DNA of 64,000 bases from Anaerolineaceae bacterium (GCA_029975475.1 JARKPB010000003.1:62001-126000); one strand, 5' to 3'. Counted from the first letter of the stretch, positions 26,539 through 35,462 are shown. The notes: generated from the letters alone by a model not told the origin. Made by a program: numbers and translations.

Positions 26539-26574
26539 CCCGTCCCGGCGCGACCTGTCGGGACGGGTCTTTTT
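26539..26574 (+). terminator. Intrinsic terminator after the secreted peptidase
   Basis: CCCGTCCCG (26539-26547) pairs with CGGGACGGG (26559-26567), followed by TCTTTTT. It closes the nitrogen-scavenging gene set. Confidence 0.88.
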
Positions 26575-26620
26575 ACATGCCATTCTGGTTAGCCGCCGCC
26601 AGGCGGTATAATCGAACCAC

Positions 26621-27886
26621 ATGAAAACACAGCGTTTCCTGTTAATTCTGGGCTTGCTGACCCTGGGATTTTTGATCACCGCCGGATTGAGCGGGGGAAA
26701 TTTCACACCCGATTCTCGCGTTGACCCGTTCCGCGCTTTTACCCGTCCAATCGAGTTTGAGTACAGCAACTGGATCCTCAACGCCCTGTGGACCAAATTT
26801 AGCCAGTCCGCTTTGAACGCCTATACTTACCTGGATTCATCCGGGCAGCGCCGCGTGGTCGCCCGCATGCTCGACCTGACCGAACAGCGCAGCCGTCTGC
26901 GCGGGCAAATCGAACAGATTTACGCCGATCCATCTGTACAGGATCCCAAAGCCGCCAGCCAGACCCTGCAGGAACAAAATGACGCCCTGGCGGCCCGGCT
27001 GGCTCTGTATGAGCCGTTGGCTGAGTCCATTCTCCAGCAGCAGGTCGCAACAGCGTTAACAGAAGCCGGGCTGACCACCGGGGGTCAGCCCCTTCCACCG
27101 GTGTTATTCCGAACCACCGCGCTGCCGCTGGCATTAATTATTTCACCCCGCGGCGAAATCCGCCAGCGAGCCAATATCTCTCTGCTGCCCGATCTGTCCG
27201 TCGAGACGATTGATCGCCTGGAGAAAACAATTGAAAAGAAATTGAATGTCTCCGCGTTGGTGGTTGAGGTCGGCGGGATCGGCGTCTATCCGACCATGGT
27301 GATGAGCACCACCGACCTGCCCTGGCTGGTGGACACGATCGCGCATGAGTGGACCCATAATTACCTCACCCTGCGGCCGCTGGGTTTTAATTACGACACC
27401 AGCCCGGAATTGCGCACCATGAACGAAACCACCGCTTCCATCGCCGGCAATGAACTGCGCCGAATCCTGCTGAAGCGCTTCTACCCGGAACTGCTTCCGC
27501 CCGAGCCTGCCCCGGCAGCCGCTGAAGCGCCTTCCGAATCCCCCGCCGCGCCGCAGCCGCCGCCTTTCGATTTTCGCAAGGAAATGCACACCACCCGCGT
27601 CCAGGTTGACCGGCTGCTGGCTGAGGGCCGGATTGCCGAGGCAGAATTCTATATGGAAGCCCGCCGTCAGGTATTCTGGATCAACGGCTATCAGATTCGC
27701 CGGCTTAACCAGGCATATTTTGCCTTTTACGGCGCGTACGCCGACTCACCTGGAGGAGCGGCGGGGGAAGACCCGGTTGGTCCGGCGGTGCGCGAATTGC
27801 GATCCCGCAGCGCCAGTCTGGCCGTGTTTATCCAGACCATTGCCCGTATGAACTCGTTTGAAGCTCTGCAGCAAGCCCTAAAATAA
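26621..27886 (+). CDS. Membrane-anchored putative zinc metalloprotease (HEWTH), 421 aa
   Basis: There is an N-terminal hydrophobic helix (about residues 5-23) without a lipobox, followed by a helical region (about 55-150). The segment AHEWTHNYL carries a gluzincin-type HExxH (His242, Glu243, His246), and MNETTASIAGNE 23 residues later offers Glu269 as the third zinc ligand. A proline/alanine linker and a C-terminal helical part follow. Orientation is probably outside the cell, tethered by the N-terminal helix. I recognise no named family. Gene context is not informative: a terminator separates it from the peptidase upstream, and its last nine bases overlap the convergent fmdB-like gene. Proteolytic activity is an inference from the zinc motif. 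Confidence 0.7.
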   Translation: MKTQRFLLILGLLTLGFLITAGLSGGNFTPDSRVDPFRAFTRPIEFEYSNWILNALWTKFSQSALNAYTYLDSSGQRRVVARMLDLTEQRSRLRGQIEQIYADPSVQDPKAASQTLQEQNDALAARLALYEPLAESILQQQVATALTEAGLTTGGQPLPPVLFRTTALPLALIISPRGEIRQRANISLLPDLSVETIDRLEKTIEKKLNVSALVVEVGGIGVYPTMVMSTTDLPWLVDTIAHEWTHNYLTLRPLGFNYDTSPELRTMNETTASIAGNELRRILLKRFYPELLPPEPAPAAAEAPSESPAAPQPPPFDFRKEMHTTRVQVDRLLAEGRIAEAEFYMEARRQVFWINGYQIRRLNQAYFAFYGAYADSPGGAAGEDPVGPAVRELRSRSASLAVFIQTIARMNSFEALQQALK

Positions 27887-28264
27887 ATCGCTTCCGCCCT
27901 CATCTCCGCCCGCCAGATCGGGCAGCTCGCGCTCGATCTGTTCCGGGTCCTGGCCGCGTTCCAGACGATCCACGACCTCATTAAACTCGGGGGGCAGCTC
28001 TTCGCCAACCTGCTCGCTCATCTGACGCATCATCCGCCCGAGCGCGCGCGGGTCTTCATCCACAGAACTCAAGTCGTCCCCACTGGCCAAATCCTCCAGG
28101 CGGGCCTGATCCGAGCGGGCGATGCGCACACGTCCAATCCGCCGCTGAACATGAGCGCTGCCGCAGTGGGCGCAGATCACCTGCTTCGCGCCGTATTCGC
28201 TGTAAGAGAGGAACACATCAAACCGTTTCTGACAATCGAGACAACGAAACTCATATACCGGCAT
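27878..28264 (-). CDS. FmdB-family zinc-ribbon protein, 128 aa
   Basis: The start MPVYEFRCLDCQKRF is the family hallmark. Two CxxC pairs (Cys8/Cys11 and Cys31/Cys34) form a zinc ribbon over residues 1-45. The remaining 80 residues are acidic and helical, with a low-complexity DLAGGDEGGSDLF tail. FmdB was named as a putative regulator of formamidase in Methylophilus, but most members have no proven role. It overlaps the convergent metalloprotease gene by nine bases and is divergent from gmk. A palindrome lies in its promoter spacer. Confidence 0.85.
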   Translation of the reverse strand: MPVYEFRCLDCQKRFDVFLSYSEYGAKQVICAHCGSAHVQRRIGRVRIARSDQARLEDLASGDDLSSVDEDPRALGRMMRQMSEQVGEELPPEFNEVVDRLERGQDPEQIERELPDLAGGDEGGSDLF

Positions 28265-28275
28265 AACCCGACCTC

Positions 28276-28303
28276 AGAATAGGATAATATCCATTATAAT
28301 CAA
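28276..28303 (-). promoter_or_regulatory. Putative promoter of the fmdB-like gene with a palindromic spacer
   Basis: On the minus strand TTGATT (28303-28298) and TATTCT (28281-28276) are spaced by 16 bases, 12 bases before the start codon. The spacer contains the palindrome GGATA-A-TATCC (28282-28292), a possible repressor site. Confidence 0.5.
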
Positions 28304-28339
28304 TCCAGTTTCAGTGTTAAGACCTCAGGCAAAGTGCGC

Positions 28340-28963
28340 ATGACTCCCCCGATTAATTTTGACCTCTGGCATCCCGAACCCCTGTTAATCGTCATTTCAG
28401 GTCCCTCCGGAGTGGGCAAAGACACCGTTGTTCAGGGGTTAAAGGCGCGCGGTTTGCCGTTTCACTTTGTGGTTACCGCTACCAGCCGGCCGCCGCGCCC
28501 CGGAGAAGTACACGGGCGGGATTATTTTTTCTATTCGCCCGAAGCCTTTGAAGCCATGATTGAGCGCGGCGAGCTCATTGAACACGCCTGGGTCTACCAG
28601 CAATATAAAGGCATTCCGCGGTCCCAGGTCGAAGAAGCCCTCGCTTCGGGTCAGGATACCATCCTGCGCATTGATGTTCAGGGCGCAGAAAAAGTGCGTT
28701 CGTTGTATCCCCAGGCGGTCTTAATCTTTTTAGTGCCGGCCAACGAGGAAGAATGGATCGAGCGGCTGCGCAGCCGCGCCAGTGAAACCGAAGAAACCCT
28801 GCGCATCCGAATCGAAACCATTCACAGCGAACTGAATAAACTGAGCCTCTTCGATTATATTGTCGTCAACGCCAAGGACCGGCTCAACGACACTCTGGAT
28901 ATCGTGGAAGCCATCATTCAGGCGGAACACCACCGCACCCCCCACCGGAGGATCCTTTCTTGA
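28340..28963 (+). CDS. gmk: Guanylate kinase
   Basis: It phosphorylates GMP to GDP with ATP. The P-loop GPSGVGKDT is at about residues 21-29, followed by the GMP-binding stretch TATSRPPRPGEVHGRDYFF, the EHAWVYQQYKGIP loop and the C-terminal lid with RSRASETEETLRIR. About 207 residues is the normal length. An in-frame GTG at 28334 with a closer AGG could be the start instead, adding two residues. The final codon overlaps the TTG start of the rhomboid gene (TTGA), so the two are coupled. Cytoplasmic housekeeping enzyme. Confidence 0.95.
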   Translation: MTPPINFDLWHPEPLLIVISGPSGVGKDTVVQGLKARGLPFHFVVTATSRPPRPGEVHGRDYFFYSPEAFEAMIERGELIEHAWVYQQYKGIPRSQVEEALASGQDTILRIDVQGAEKVRSLYPQAVLIFLVPANEEEWIERLRSRASETEETLRIRIETIHSELNKLSLFDYIVVNAKDRLNDTLDIVEAIIQAEHHRTPHRRILS

Positions 28964-29748
28964 ATTATTCGTCTGACCCGCGCCAGCCGTCCGATCCGAC
29001 TGGAATGGCTACCCCGACCGGCCAAATCGGCATTCCGGTCAAGTTCACACCCCCCGGGAAACCGCCCTATGTCAGCTACACCCTGCTCGGTCTGACCGGT
29101 CTGGTGTTTGCCGCTCAACTGCTGGTGCAAACCCTCACTGGCACAGACTGGCTGGCGTATTACGGGATGAAAGTCAATCCGCTCATTCAGGCGGGTGAGT
29201 ACTGGCGCCTGCTCACACCGGTGTTGCTGCATGGTTCGTTGATGCACGCCGCCTTCAACCTGTACGCACTCTATGCGTTTGGCCCGGCTCTGGAAACACA
29301 TTACGGCCACGGGCGCTTTCTGGCGCTCTATCTGCTGGCGGCCTTTACCGGCAATGTGACCTCGTATTTTATGACCACCGCGCCTTCGCTGGGCGCTTCC
29401 ACAGCACTGTTTGGACTGGTCGCTGCTGAAGGAGTGTTTATCTACCGCAACCGCGCCATGTTTGGCATGCGCGCCGGGAGGATGCTCTCACAGATTGGAT
29501 TCGTCATCGCCATCAATCTGATCTTCGGTTTTACCCCCGGTGCAAGGATTGACAACTGGGGTCACCTTGGCGGTTTGCTGGGCGGCCTGGTCGTCGCCTG
29601 GACAGCCGGCCCGGTCTGGACCCTTACCCGCCGGGAGACTTATCTGGAATTAAAAGACAGCAATGGATGGCGTCAGATGGCTGTGACCGCGCTGGTGATC
29701 ATTATCCTCTTCAGCGCCGCTGTGATCGTCCGGCGCAGCCTGCCCTGA
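28960..29748 (+). CDS. Rhomboid-family intramembrane serine protease, 262 aa
   Basis: The start is a TTG that overlaps the gmk stop by four bases, preceded by GGAGG eight bases away. There is no ATG before the first membrane helix except one at residue 16. Six or seven membrane helices are predicted. The catalytic dyad is visible: Ser147 in GASTALFG and His202 in NWGHLGGLLGG, plus the HGSLMHAAFN helix with the oxyanion-stabilising histidine and asparagine. Rhomboids cut single-span proteins within the membrane. The substrate cannot be predicted from context, since its neighbours are a nucleotide kinase and the lar genes. Confidence 0.93.
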   Translation: MNYSSDPRQPSDPTGMATPTGQIGIPVKFTPPGKPPYVSYTLLGLTGLVFAAQLLVQTLTGTDWLAYYGMKVNPLIQAGEYWRLLTPVLLHGSLMHAAFNLYALYAFGPALETHYGHGRFLALYLLAAFTGNVTSYFMTTAPSLGASTALFGLVAAEGVFIYRNRAMFGMRAGRMLSQIGFVIAINLIFGFTPGARIDNWGHLGGLLGGLVVAWTAGPVWTLTRRETYLELKDSNGWRQMAVTALVIIILFSAAVIVRRSLP

Positions 29749-29790
29749 AACCGCCGTCTGGAGAAAAACAAACACCAAACAGGATAAATT

Positions 29791-30546
29791 ATGGACGCAG
29801 ATAAACTGCGCGCCCTGCTGGAACAGGTCCGCAGCGGCGCCCTGGATGTAGAGCAGGCGGTACAGGCTATGCGCAGCCTGCCTTTTGACGCGGTGGGTGA
29901 TTTCGCCAGCCTGGACACGCACCGCGCCTTACGCCGCGGCTTTCCAGAGGTAATCTTTGGAGAAGGAAAATCCCTCGAACAGATCCGCGAAATCTTTCTG
30001 CGCCTCAGCGAGCACAGCCGCACGGTTATGGCCACCCGCATCAACGCTGAACAGGCTGCCGCGCTGCTGCCCGACCTGCCGGAAGCAGTTTATCACCCCG
30101 CCGCGCGCATTCTATACCGCCATACCCCGCCCGCCAAACTGCTGACCGGGATCATGGTGCTTTGCGCCGGCACCACCGACATCCCCGTGGCGGAAGAAGC
30201 CGCGCTGACGGCTGAATTAATGGGCAACCGGGTCGAACGCGCTTATGATGTTGGCGTTGCCGGTCTCCACCGCCTGCTTGACCGCCTGCCGCTGCTGCGC
30301 AAGGCGCGCGTTCTGGTCGTGGTAGCCGGGATGGAAGGCGCGCTGCCCAGCGTGGTTGCCGGCCTGGTATCCGCGCCGGTGATCGCTGTGCCGACCAGCG
30401 TTGGTTACGGCGCCAGCCTGAACGGCCTGGCCGCGCTGCTGGCGATGCTCAATTCCTGCGCCAACGGCGTCAGCGTGGTCAACATTGATAACGGTTTTGG
30501 CGCCGGCTACAGCGCAGGTTTGATTAACCGACTCGGGCAGGACTGA
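29791..30546 (+). CDS. larB: Nickel-pincer cofactor biosynthesis protein LarB
   Basis: LarB carboxylates the pyridinium ring of nicotinic acid adenine dinucleotide and hydrolyses its phosphoanhydride, the first step of nickel-pincer nucleotide synthesis. The C-terminal PurE-like domain has VVVAGMEGALPSVVAGL, PVIAVPTSVGYGA and the terminal VVNIDNGFGAG. The N-terminal stretch LDTHRALRRGFPEVIFGEGKS (positions 41-61) is typical of the family. Length (251 aa) is normal. It is the first of larB-larE-larC, with LarE starting two bases after its stop. The nickel-dependent racemase LarA is not in the window. Confidence 0.95.
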   Translation: MDADKLRALLEQVRSGALDVEQAVQAMRSLPFDAVGDFASLDTHRALRRGFPEVIFGEGKSLEQIREIFLRLSEHSRTVMATRINAEQAAALLPDLPEAVYHPAARILYRHTPPAKLLTGIMVLCAGTTDIPVAEEAALTAELMGNRVERAYDVGVAGLHRLLDRLPLLRKARVLVVVAGMEGALPSVVAGLVSAPVIAVPTSVGYGASLNGLAALLAMLNSCANGVSVVNIDNGFGAGYSAGLINRLGQD

Positions 30547-30547
30547 C

Positions 30548-31399
30548 ATGCGCCTTTCACCGGAAGACCCGGGGTTCCCCCCTGCGCTGGCTCAAAAATG
30601 GGCTGCTCTGCAGGCGCGCATCAGCGCTCTGGGATCCTGTGTGGTCGCTTTTTCCGGCGGGGTAGACAGCGGTTTGCTTTGCGCCGCTGCTCACCAGGCT
30701 CTCGGAGAGCGTATGCTGGCCGTCACCATTCAATCGCCGGTTGATTCCATTCAGGAACGCGAGGCCGCCCTCGCGCTGGCGCGCCAGCTGGGTTTTCCGC
30801 ATCGAATGATCGAACATAATGACCTGGATTATCCCGCCTTTCGAGCCAACCCGCCTGAGCGCTGTTACCATTGCAAACGCGCCCGTTTGGAACGGCTGGT
30901 CTCCCTGGCCCGCGAAGAAGGCTTTGCCGCCGTGTTGGAGGGCTCAAACGCTGATGATGAGCGCGACTACCGCCCGGGCAAACGCGCTGTGGCTGAGCTG
31001 GGTGTCCTCAGCCCGCTGGCTGAGGTCGGGCTGGAGAAGCGCGAAATCCGAACGCTGGCGCGCGCGCTGCAGTTAAGCGTCGCCGAGCGCCCATCCGCTC
31101 CCTGCCTGGCCACCCGTTTCCCTTACGGCAGCCCGGTGAGCGAAGAGGGACTGCGCCAGGTGGCTCTGGCTGAAACCTGGCTGCTGGAACGCGGATACAA
31201 CCCGGTGCGCGTTCGCCATCACGGCAGCCTGGCGCGCATCGAAGTCGCCGCCGATCAAATCGCCCGCCTGGCAGCTGAGCGTGAAGCGGTAGTCCGCTTT
31301 TTTCGCTCGCTGGGATTCACTTACATCAGTCTGGATCTGCAGGGATACCGTTTGGGAAGCATGAATGAGGACCTGAACCGTGAAGATCGCCTATCTTGA
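30548..31399 (+). CDS. larE: Sulfur transferase LarE (nickel-pincer cofactor)
   Basis: LarE activates the LarB product with ATP and inserts sulfur. The PP-loop SGGVDS (residues 36-41) leads, and the conserved RCYHCKR and SAPCLATRFPYG follow. Cys186 in the last motif corresponds to the sacrificial cysteine of Lactobacillus LarE, so this is probably the single-turnover type. The three-cysteine [4Fe-4S] variant is not evident at the C-terminus. 283 residues is usual. The 3' end overlaps larC by 20 bases. Confidence 0.95.
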   Translation: MRLSPEDPGFPPALAQKWAALQARISALGSCVVAFSGGVDSGLLCAAAHQALGERMLAVTIQSPVDSIQEREAALALARQLGFPHRMIEHNDLDYPAFRANPPERCYHCKRARLERLVSLAREEGFAAVLEGSNADDERDYRPGKRAVAELGVLSPLAEVGLEKREIRTLARALQLSVAERPSAPCLATRFPYGSPVSEEGLRQVALAETWLLERGYNPVRVRHHGSLARIEVAADQIARLAAEREAVVRFFRSLGFTYISLDLQGYRLGSMNEDLNREDRLS

Positions 31400-32588
31400 C
31401 TGTTTTTCTGGAATCAGCGGGGATATGCTCCTGGCAGCTCTGCTGGACGCCGGGTACCCCCTTTCGGAACTGCGCCGCGCCCTGGCAGGTCTGGGACTGG
31501 AACAAACACCTCAAGTTGAAGTGGAAGAAACCCGCAAAGGCGCGCTGCGGGCAGCCCGCCTGATCGTCAGCCTGCCAGAACAGCCTGAAACGCATCGGCA
31601 TTATCCGGATATTGTGGCGCTGCTGCAGGGCTCCGGCCTGGAAGAACAAGCCCGCCAGAACGCGCTGGCGGTGTTCTCCAAACTGGCGCAGGCTGAAGCG
31701 CGGGTGCACGGCAGCGCTGTCGAAGAAGTGCATTTTCACGAAGTCGGAGCGCTTGATTCCATTGTGGACATTGTTGGCATCGCCGCCGGTCTGGCCTGGT
31801 TCGGAATAGACCAGCTGTACGCCTCCGCGCTGCCGTACGGCTGCGGAAGCGTGCAGAGCCAGCACGGCGTCCTGCCGCTGCCAGCCCCGGCCACGCTGGA
31901 ACTGCTGCGCGGCGCCCGGGCTCCTTTGCGCCCGCTGGAATGCGCGCGCGAGCTGGTAACGCCCACAGGCGCCGCTGTGCTGGCGGCGCTGGCGCGCTTT
32001 GAACAACCCGATATGCGCCTGACCGACACCGGCACAGGCGCGGGCAACCTGGATCTGCCCTGGCCGAATGTGCTGCGGGTGATGATCGGCGAGAGCGAGG
32101 GAACCTCGGGCGGTTTGGTCATGCTCGAAACCAACATCGACGACAGCAGCCCGGAAGTCCTCGGACATACGCTCGGGCGTTTATTGGCTGCCGGGGCGCT
32201 GGATGTTTTTTATACACCCATATTAATGAAAAAAAACCGGCCCGCGTATATGCTTTCGGTGCTCGCCCGCCGCGCGGACGAACCCGCTCTCGCACGCCTG
32301 GTGATGGCAGAAACCAGCACCTTTGGTCTGCGCGTGCGCGCGGTGGAACGCCGCGAAGCGGAGCGCGAAACGGCTGCCGTTCAAACGGTTTACGGCTCGG
32401 TGCGGATAAAATATAAACTACTGGAAGGCAGACGCGTTCAGGCAGCCCCGGAGTATGAAGATTGCGCCCGCCTGGCAGAAAGCACCGGGGCACCTTTGCT
32501 CTTGATCATGCAAGCGGCCCAGGAAGCCGCCAACAAGACGCTGTCTGCCGCGCCGCGAGGAGATACCCATGAACATTCTCACACCTGA
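31380..32588 (+). CDS. larC: Nickel insertion protein LarC (undivided)
   Basis: LarC is a CTP-dependent cyclometallase that puts nickel into the pincer nucleotide. The frame starts at a GTG (31380) with GAGG upstream, giving MKIAYLDCFSGISGDM, the family N-terminus. The EVHFHEVGALDSIVDIVG motif and the ETNIDDSSPEVLG region are conserved. The protein is one continuous 402-aa chain, whereas Lactobacillus needs a ribosomal frameshift to join LarC1 and LarC2. It ends with a histidine-rich THEHSHT tail that might hold nickel. The gene overlaps both larE and the dynamin-like gene by about 20 bases. Confidence 0.95.
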   Translation: MKIAYLDCFSGISGDMLLAALLDAGYPLSELRRALAGLGLEQTPQVEVEETRKGALRAARLIVSLPEQPETHRHYPDIVALLQGSGLEEQARQNALAVFSKLAQAEARVHGSAVEEVHFHEVGALDSIVDIVGIAAGLAWFGIDQLYASALPYGCGSVQSQHGVLPLPAPATLELLRGARAPLRPLECARELVTPTGAAVLAALARFEQPDMRLTDTGTGAGNLDLPWPNVLRVMIGESEGTSGGLVMLETNIDDSSPEVLGHTLGRLLAAGALDVFYTPILMKKNRPAYMLSVLARRADEPALARLVMAETSTFGLRVRAVERREAERETAAVQTVYGSVRIKYKLLEGRRVQAAPEYEDCARLAESTGAPLLLIMQAAQEAANKTLSAAPRGDTHEHSHT

Positions 32589-34296
32589 TCAGCAGGCACT
32601 ATTTAACCGCGAACGCGCCGCGCTGGCAGAATTGCAGCTGGCGTTGGCTCGTTTTGGGATCGAGCGCCAGGATGAAGACGCGCTGCGTCAGGCGCTGATC
32701 CAGCTGGATGATATATTCCTGCTGGTGGTCGCGGGTGAATTCAATTCGGGTAAAAGCACCTTTATCAACGCGCTTTTGGGGAGACGGCTGTTGAAAGAAG
32801 GCGTAACCCCCACCACCACCCAGATTAATATTTTGCGCTACGGCGGTCAGGAAACCGCGGAGGTGCAGGAAGGGAATATCCTTGCGCTGACCGCGCCCGC
32901 CGATATGCTGCGCGAAATCAGCATCGTGGACACACCGGGGACCAACGCCATCCTGCGCGAACATGAAGCCATCACCACGCATTTTATCCCCCGCTCCGAT
33001 CTGGTATTGTTTGTCACCTCGGCTGACCGTCCTTTCACGGAAAGCGAGCGCGGTTTTCTGGAACAGATTCGCGACTGGGGCAAGAAAATCATTGTGGTTT
33101 TGAACAAAATTGATATCCTCGAGACCGAGAAGGACATTGAGGAAGTCCAGCGGTTTATCGCCGATAACGCCGCCCGCCTGCTGGGAATCCAGCCCAGGAT
33201 CTTCCCGGTTTCGGCGCGTTTGGCCATGCTGGCCAAGAGCGGCGATCCGCGCGCCTGGGAACCCAGCCGCTTTGAAGCGCTGGAAAACTATATTTCCACA
33301 TCTCTGGATGAAACCGAGCGGCTGAAACTTAAGCTCTCTTCTCCCCTGGGAGTGGGCCAGCGCCTGGCTGAACGGTACCTTTCCATCATCCACAGCCGCC
33401 TGGCGCTGCTGAAAGAGGACACCGCGATGCTGGATGAGGTTGAAGCGCAGTTAGCGCTTTATCAGGAAGACATGCGCCGCGATTTCAAGTTCCGGATGGC
33501 GGACATCGAAAAAGTGCTTTTGGATATGGAAAAACGCGGAGATGAATTCTTTGAATCCACCCTGCGCCTGGGGCGCATCACCGATCTGGTGAATAAAAAG
33601 CGCATTCAGCAAGACTTTGAGCAGCAGGTTGTGGCAGATGTTCCCAAACAGATTGAACGCAAGGTGAACGATTTGATTGACTGGCTGGTTGAAGCCGATT
33701 TGCGCCAGTGGCAGTCCATCACCGGCCACCTGGCGGAACGCCGCCGCAGTCTTAAAGAACGTCTGATCGGCGATGAAGGAACCGGATCGTTTCAGTACGA
33801 TCGCGAACGGCTGATGGACGCCCTGGGGCGAGAATCCGCCCGCGTGGTCGAAACGTACGACCGCAGCCGCGAAGCCGAGGATATGGCTCTCGCTGCCCAG
33901 ACCGCGGTGGCTGCCACAGCGGCGATCGAAGTCAGCGCGGTGGGTTTAGGCGCGCTGGTGGCCGCCCTGGCGACCACCCTGAGCGCAGATATCACTGGGA
34001 TTTTACTGGCCAGCCTGGTGGCGGTGCTTGGGCTGTTTGTCATTCCGGTGCGCAAACGTAACGCGAAACGCGACCTATCTGAAAAGATCAGCTTGCTGAG
34101 AAAGAACCTGGTGAGCGCGCTGGATCATCAATTTACAAATGAAATTGACCGCAGCATCGAGCGCATTCGCGCGGCGATCGCCCCTTATTCCCGCTTCGTG
34201 CGCATGGAAAATGAAAAGCTAAGCGCCGGGGAGGATGAATTAAACCGGCTCAAAGAAGGGCTGGCAAGCCTGAAACACAGCGTGGAACACTTATAA
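32569..34296 (+). CDS. Bacterial dynamin-like GTPase, 575 aa
   Basis: The start follows a GAGGAGA site inside the 3' end of larC. The GTPase domain (about residues 45-250) has G1 GEFNSGKST, a G2 threonine run (TPTTT), G3 DTPG and G4 NKID. Long charged helices (about 270-450) form the middle-domain bundle. Two adjacent hydrophobic stretches (about 455-500, ending FVIPVRKR) would be the membrane paddle, and a final helical stretch follows. This is the organisation of bacterial dynamin-like proteins that bind and reshape membranes. Its coupling to the lar operon by overlap is unusual and no functional link is known. Co-transcription may only reflect compaction. Confidence 0.88.
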   Translation: MNILTPDQQALFNRERAALAELQLALARFGIERQDEDALRQALIQLDDIFLLVVAGEFNSGKSTFINALLGRRLLKEGVTPTTTQINILRYGGQETAEVQEGNILALTAPADMLREISIVDTPGTNAILREHEAITTHFIPRSDLVLFVTSADRPFTESERGFLEQIRDWGKKIIVVLNKIDILETEKDIEEVQRFIADNAARLLGIQPRIFPVSARLAMLAKSGDPRAWEPSRFEALENYISTSLDETERLKLKLSSPLGVGQRLAERYLSIIHSRLALLKEDTAMLDEVEAQLALYQEDMRRDFKFRMADIEKVLLDMEKRGDEFFESTLRLGRITDLVNKKRIQQDFEQQVVADVPKQIERKVNDLIDWLVEADLRQWQSITGHLAERRRSLKERLIGDEGTGSFQYDRERLMDALGRESARVVETYDRSREAEDMALAAQTAVAATAAIEVSAVGLGALVAALATTLSADITGILLASLVAVLGLFVIPVRKRNAKRDLSEKISLLRKNLVSALDHQFTNEIDRSIERIRAAIAPYSRFVRMENEKLSAGEDELNRLKEGLASLKHSVEHL

Positions 34297-34298
34297 AG

Positions 34299-34330
34299 CA
34301 AAAACCCGCCAGAGGACCGGCGGGTTTTTT
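34299..34330. terminator. Bidirectional intrinsic terminator between convergent genes
   Basis: AAAACCCGCC (34301-34310) pairs with GGCGGGTTTT (34319-34328). T-runs occur on both strands. It closes the lar-dynamin operon and the M29 aminopeptidase gene. Confidence 0.92.
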
Positions 34331-34352
34331 ATTCACGAAGGTCGGGACATGA

Positions 34353-35462
34353 TTAAAAATCAATCACAAATTTACCGTTTTCATACAGCAGGTCGCCGTC
34401 CACGGTGATCTTTCCGCCGTTGCGCAGATCGCAAATCATATCCCAGTGCAGCCCGCTTTGATTCTTGCTGCCGGTTTCCGGGTAACCCGCGCCAAGCGCC
34501 ATGTGGAAGGATCCGCCGATCTTCTCGTCAAATAATATTTCACCGGTAAACCGGTTGATGCCTTCGTTGGTGCCGATCGCGAACTCACCCACATACCGCG
34601 AACCCGCATCGGTATCCAGGGCTTTTAACAAAACCTGCTCGTTCTTGCTGGCGGTGGCTTTGACCACTTTGCCTTTTTCAAACCACAGGCGGATGTCCGT
34701 CACTTCAGCGCCGTTGAAAATCGCCGGGTAAGAAAAATACACATGCCCTTCGACGCTGTCTTCCACCGGACCGGTGAAGACCTCTCCATCGGGCACATTT
34801 TCATGGCAGTCGCAGTTGATAAACTTTCGGCCCTCAATGCTCAGGCGCAAATCCGTCTCCGGCGCGGTTACATGCACCTGTTTGCGCCCGTCCAGCCACT
34901 GGACAATTTTCTCCTGGCGTGCTGAAACGCGCTTCCAGTACCCCACCGGGTCGCTGCTGTCGGGCATGCAGGCGCCAAATACAAAATCGGTATATTCCTC
35001 CAGGCTCATTTCCGCGTCCTGGGCATACGCCTGGGTCGGGAACAGGGTCAGCGTCCACTTCAAATCGCCTTTGGCGGCGCGTTCAAGATACACCTGGGAT
35101 ATTGGCGCCATCGCGCGGCGGGCGATCGCCATACGGGCCGGGTCGGTTGTGGTCAGCCCTTTGGTATTCCGCTCCGCCATCAGCGTGATCAAAACATCAT
35201 AATGCTCAAAAATATGCCGCACCGGTTCATGAATATACGACAGCTGTTCATCCGAGGCGTAACGGTAGAAAATTTCTGGTAAATCTGGGTAATTCAACAG
35301 CATCATCGGGTAGCCGCCGGCTTCCAAAACTTTTTTATAGACTTCTTTGGCCAGCGGTTCGGCGTCGACACTGCCGCGAATCGCCACCGTTTGCCCGGGC
35401 TGGACAGTGACGGAATAGTTGACCAGCAAGTCAGCCAGTTTTTCAATACGCGGATCTTTCAT
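34353..35462 (-). CDS. M29-family metallo-aminopeptidase (AmpS/PepS-like), 369 aa
   Basis: The protein follows the thermophilic aminopeptidase M29 pattern. The N-terminal domain carries VNYSVTVQPGQTVAIRG. The signature NVPDGEVFTGPVEDSVEG supplies metal ligands. The C-terminal GSFHMALGAGYP and GLHWDMICDLR supply further His and Asp ligands for a two-metal centre. 369 residues is usual. These cytoplasmic enzymes remove single residues from peptide N-termini and often prefer arginine or hydrophobic residues. It may finish peptides imported by the transporter 11 kb away, but this is only a guess. The promoter region is shared with the divergent kinase operon and contains an 11-bp palindrome. Confidence 0.93.
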   Translation of the reverse strand: MKDPRIEKLADLLVNYSVTVQPGQTVAIRGSVDAEPLAKEVYKKVLEAGGYPMMLLNYPDLPEIFYRYASDEQLSYIHEPVRHIFEHYDVLITLMAERNTKGLTTTDPARMAIARRAMAPISQVYLERAAKGDLKWTLTLFPTQAYAQDAEMSLEEYTDFVFGACMPDSSDPVGYWKRVSARQEKIVQWLDGRKQVHVTAPETDLRLSIEGRKFINCDCHENVPDGEVFTGPVEDSVEGHVYFSYPAIFNGAEVTDIRLWFEKGKVVKATASKNEQVLLKALDTDAGSRYVGEFAIGTNEGINRFTGEILFDEKIGGSFHMALGAGYPETGSKNQSGLHWDMICDLRNGGKITVDGDLLYENGKFVIDF

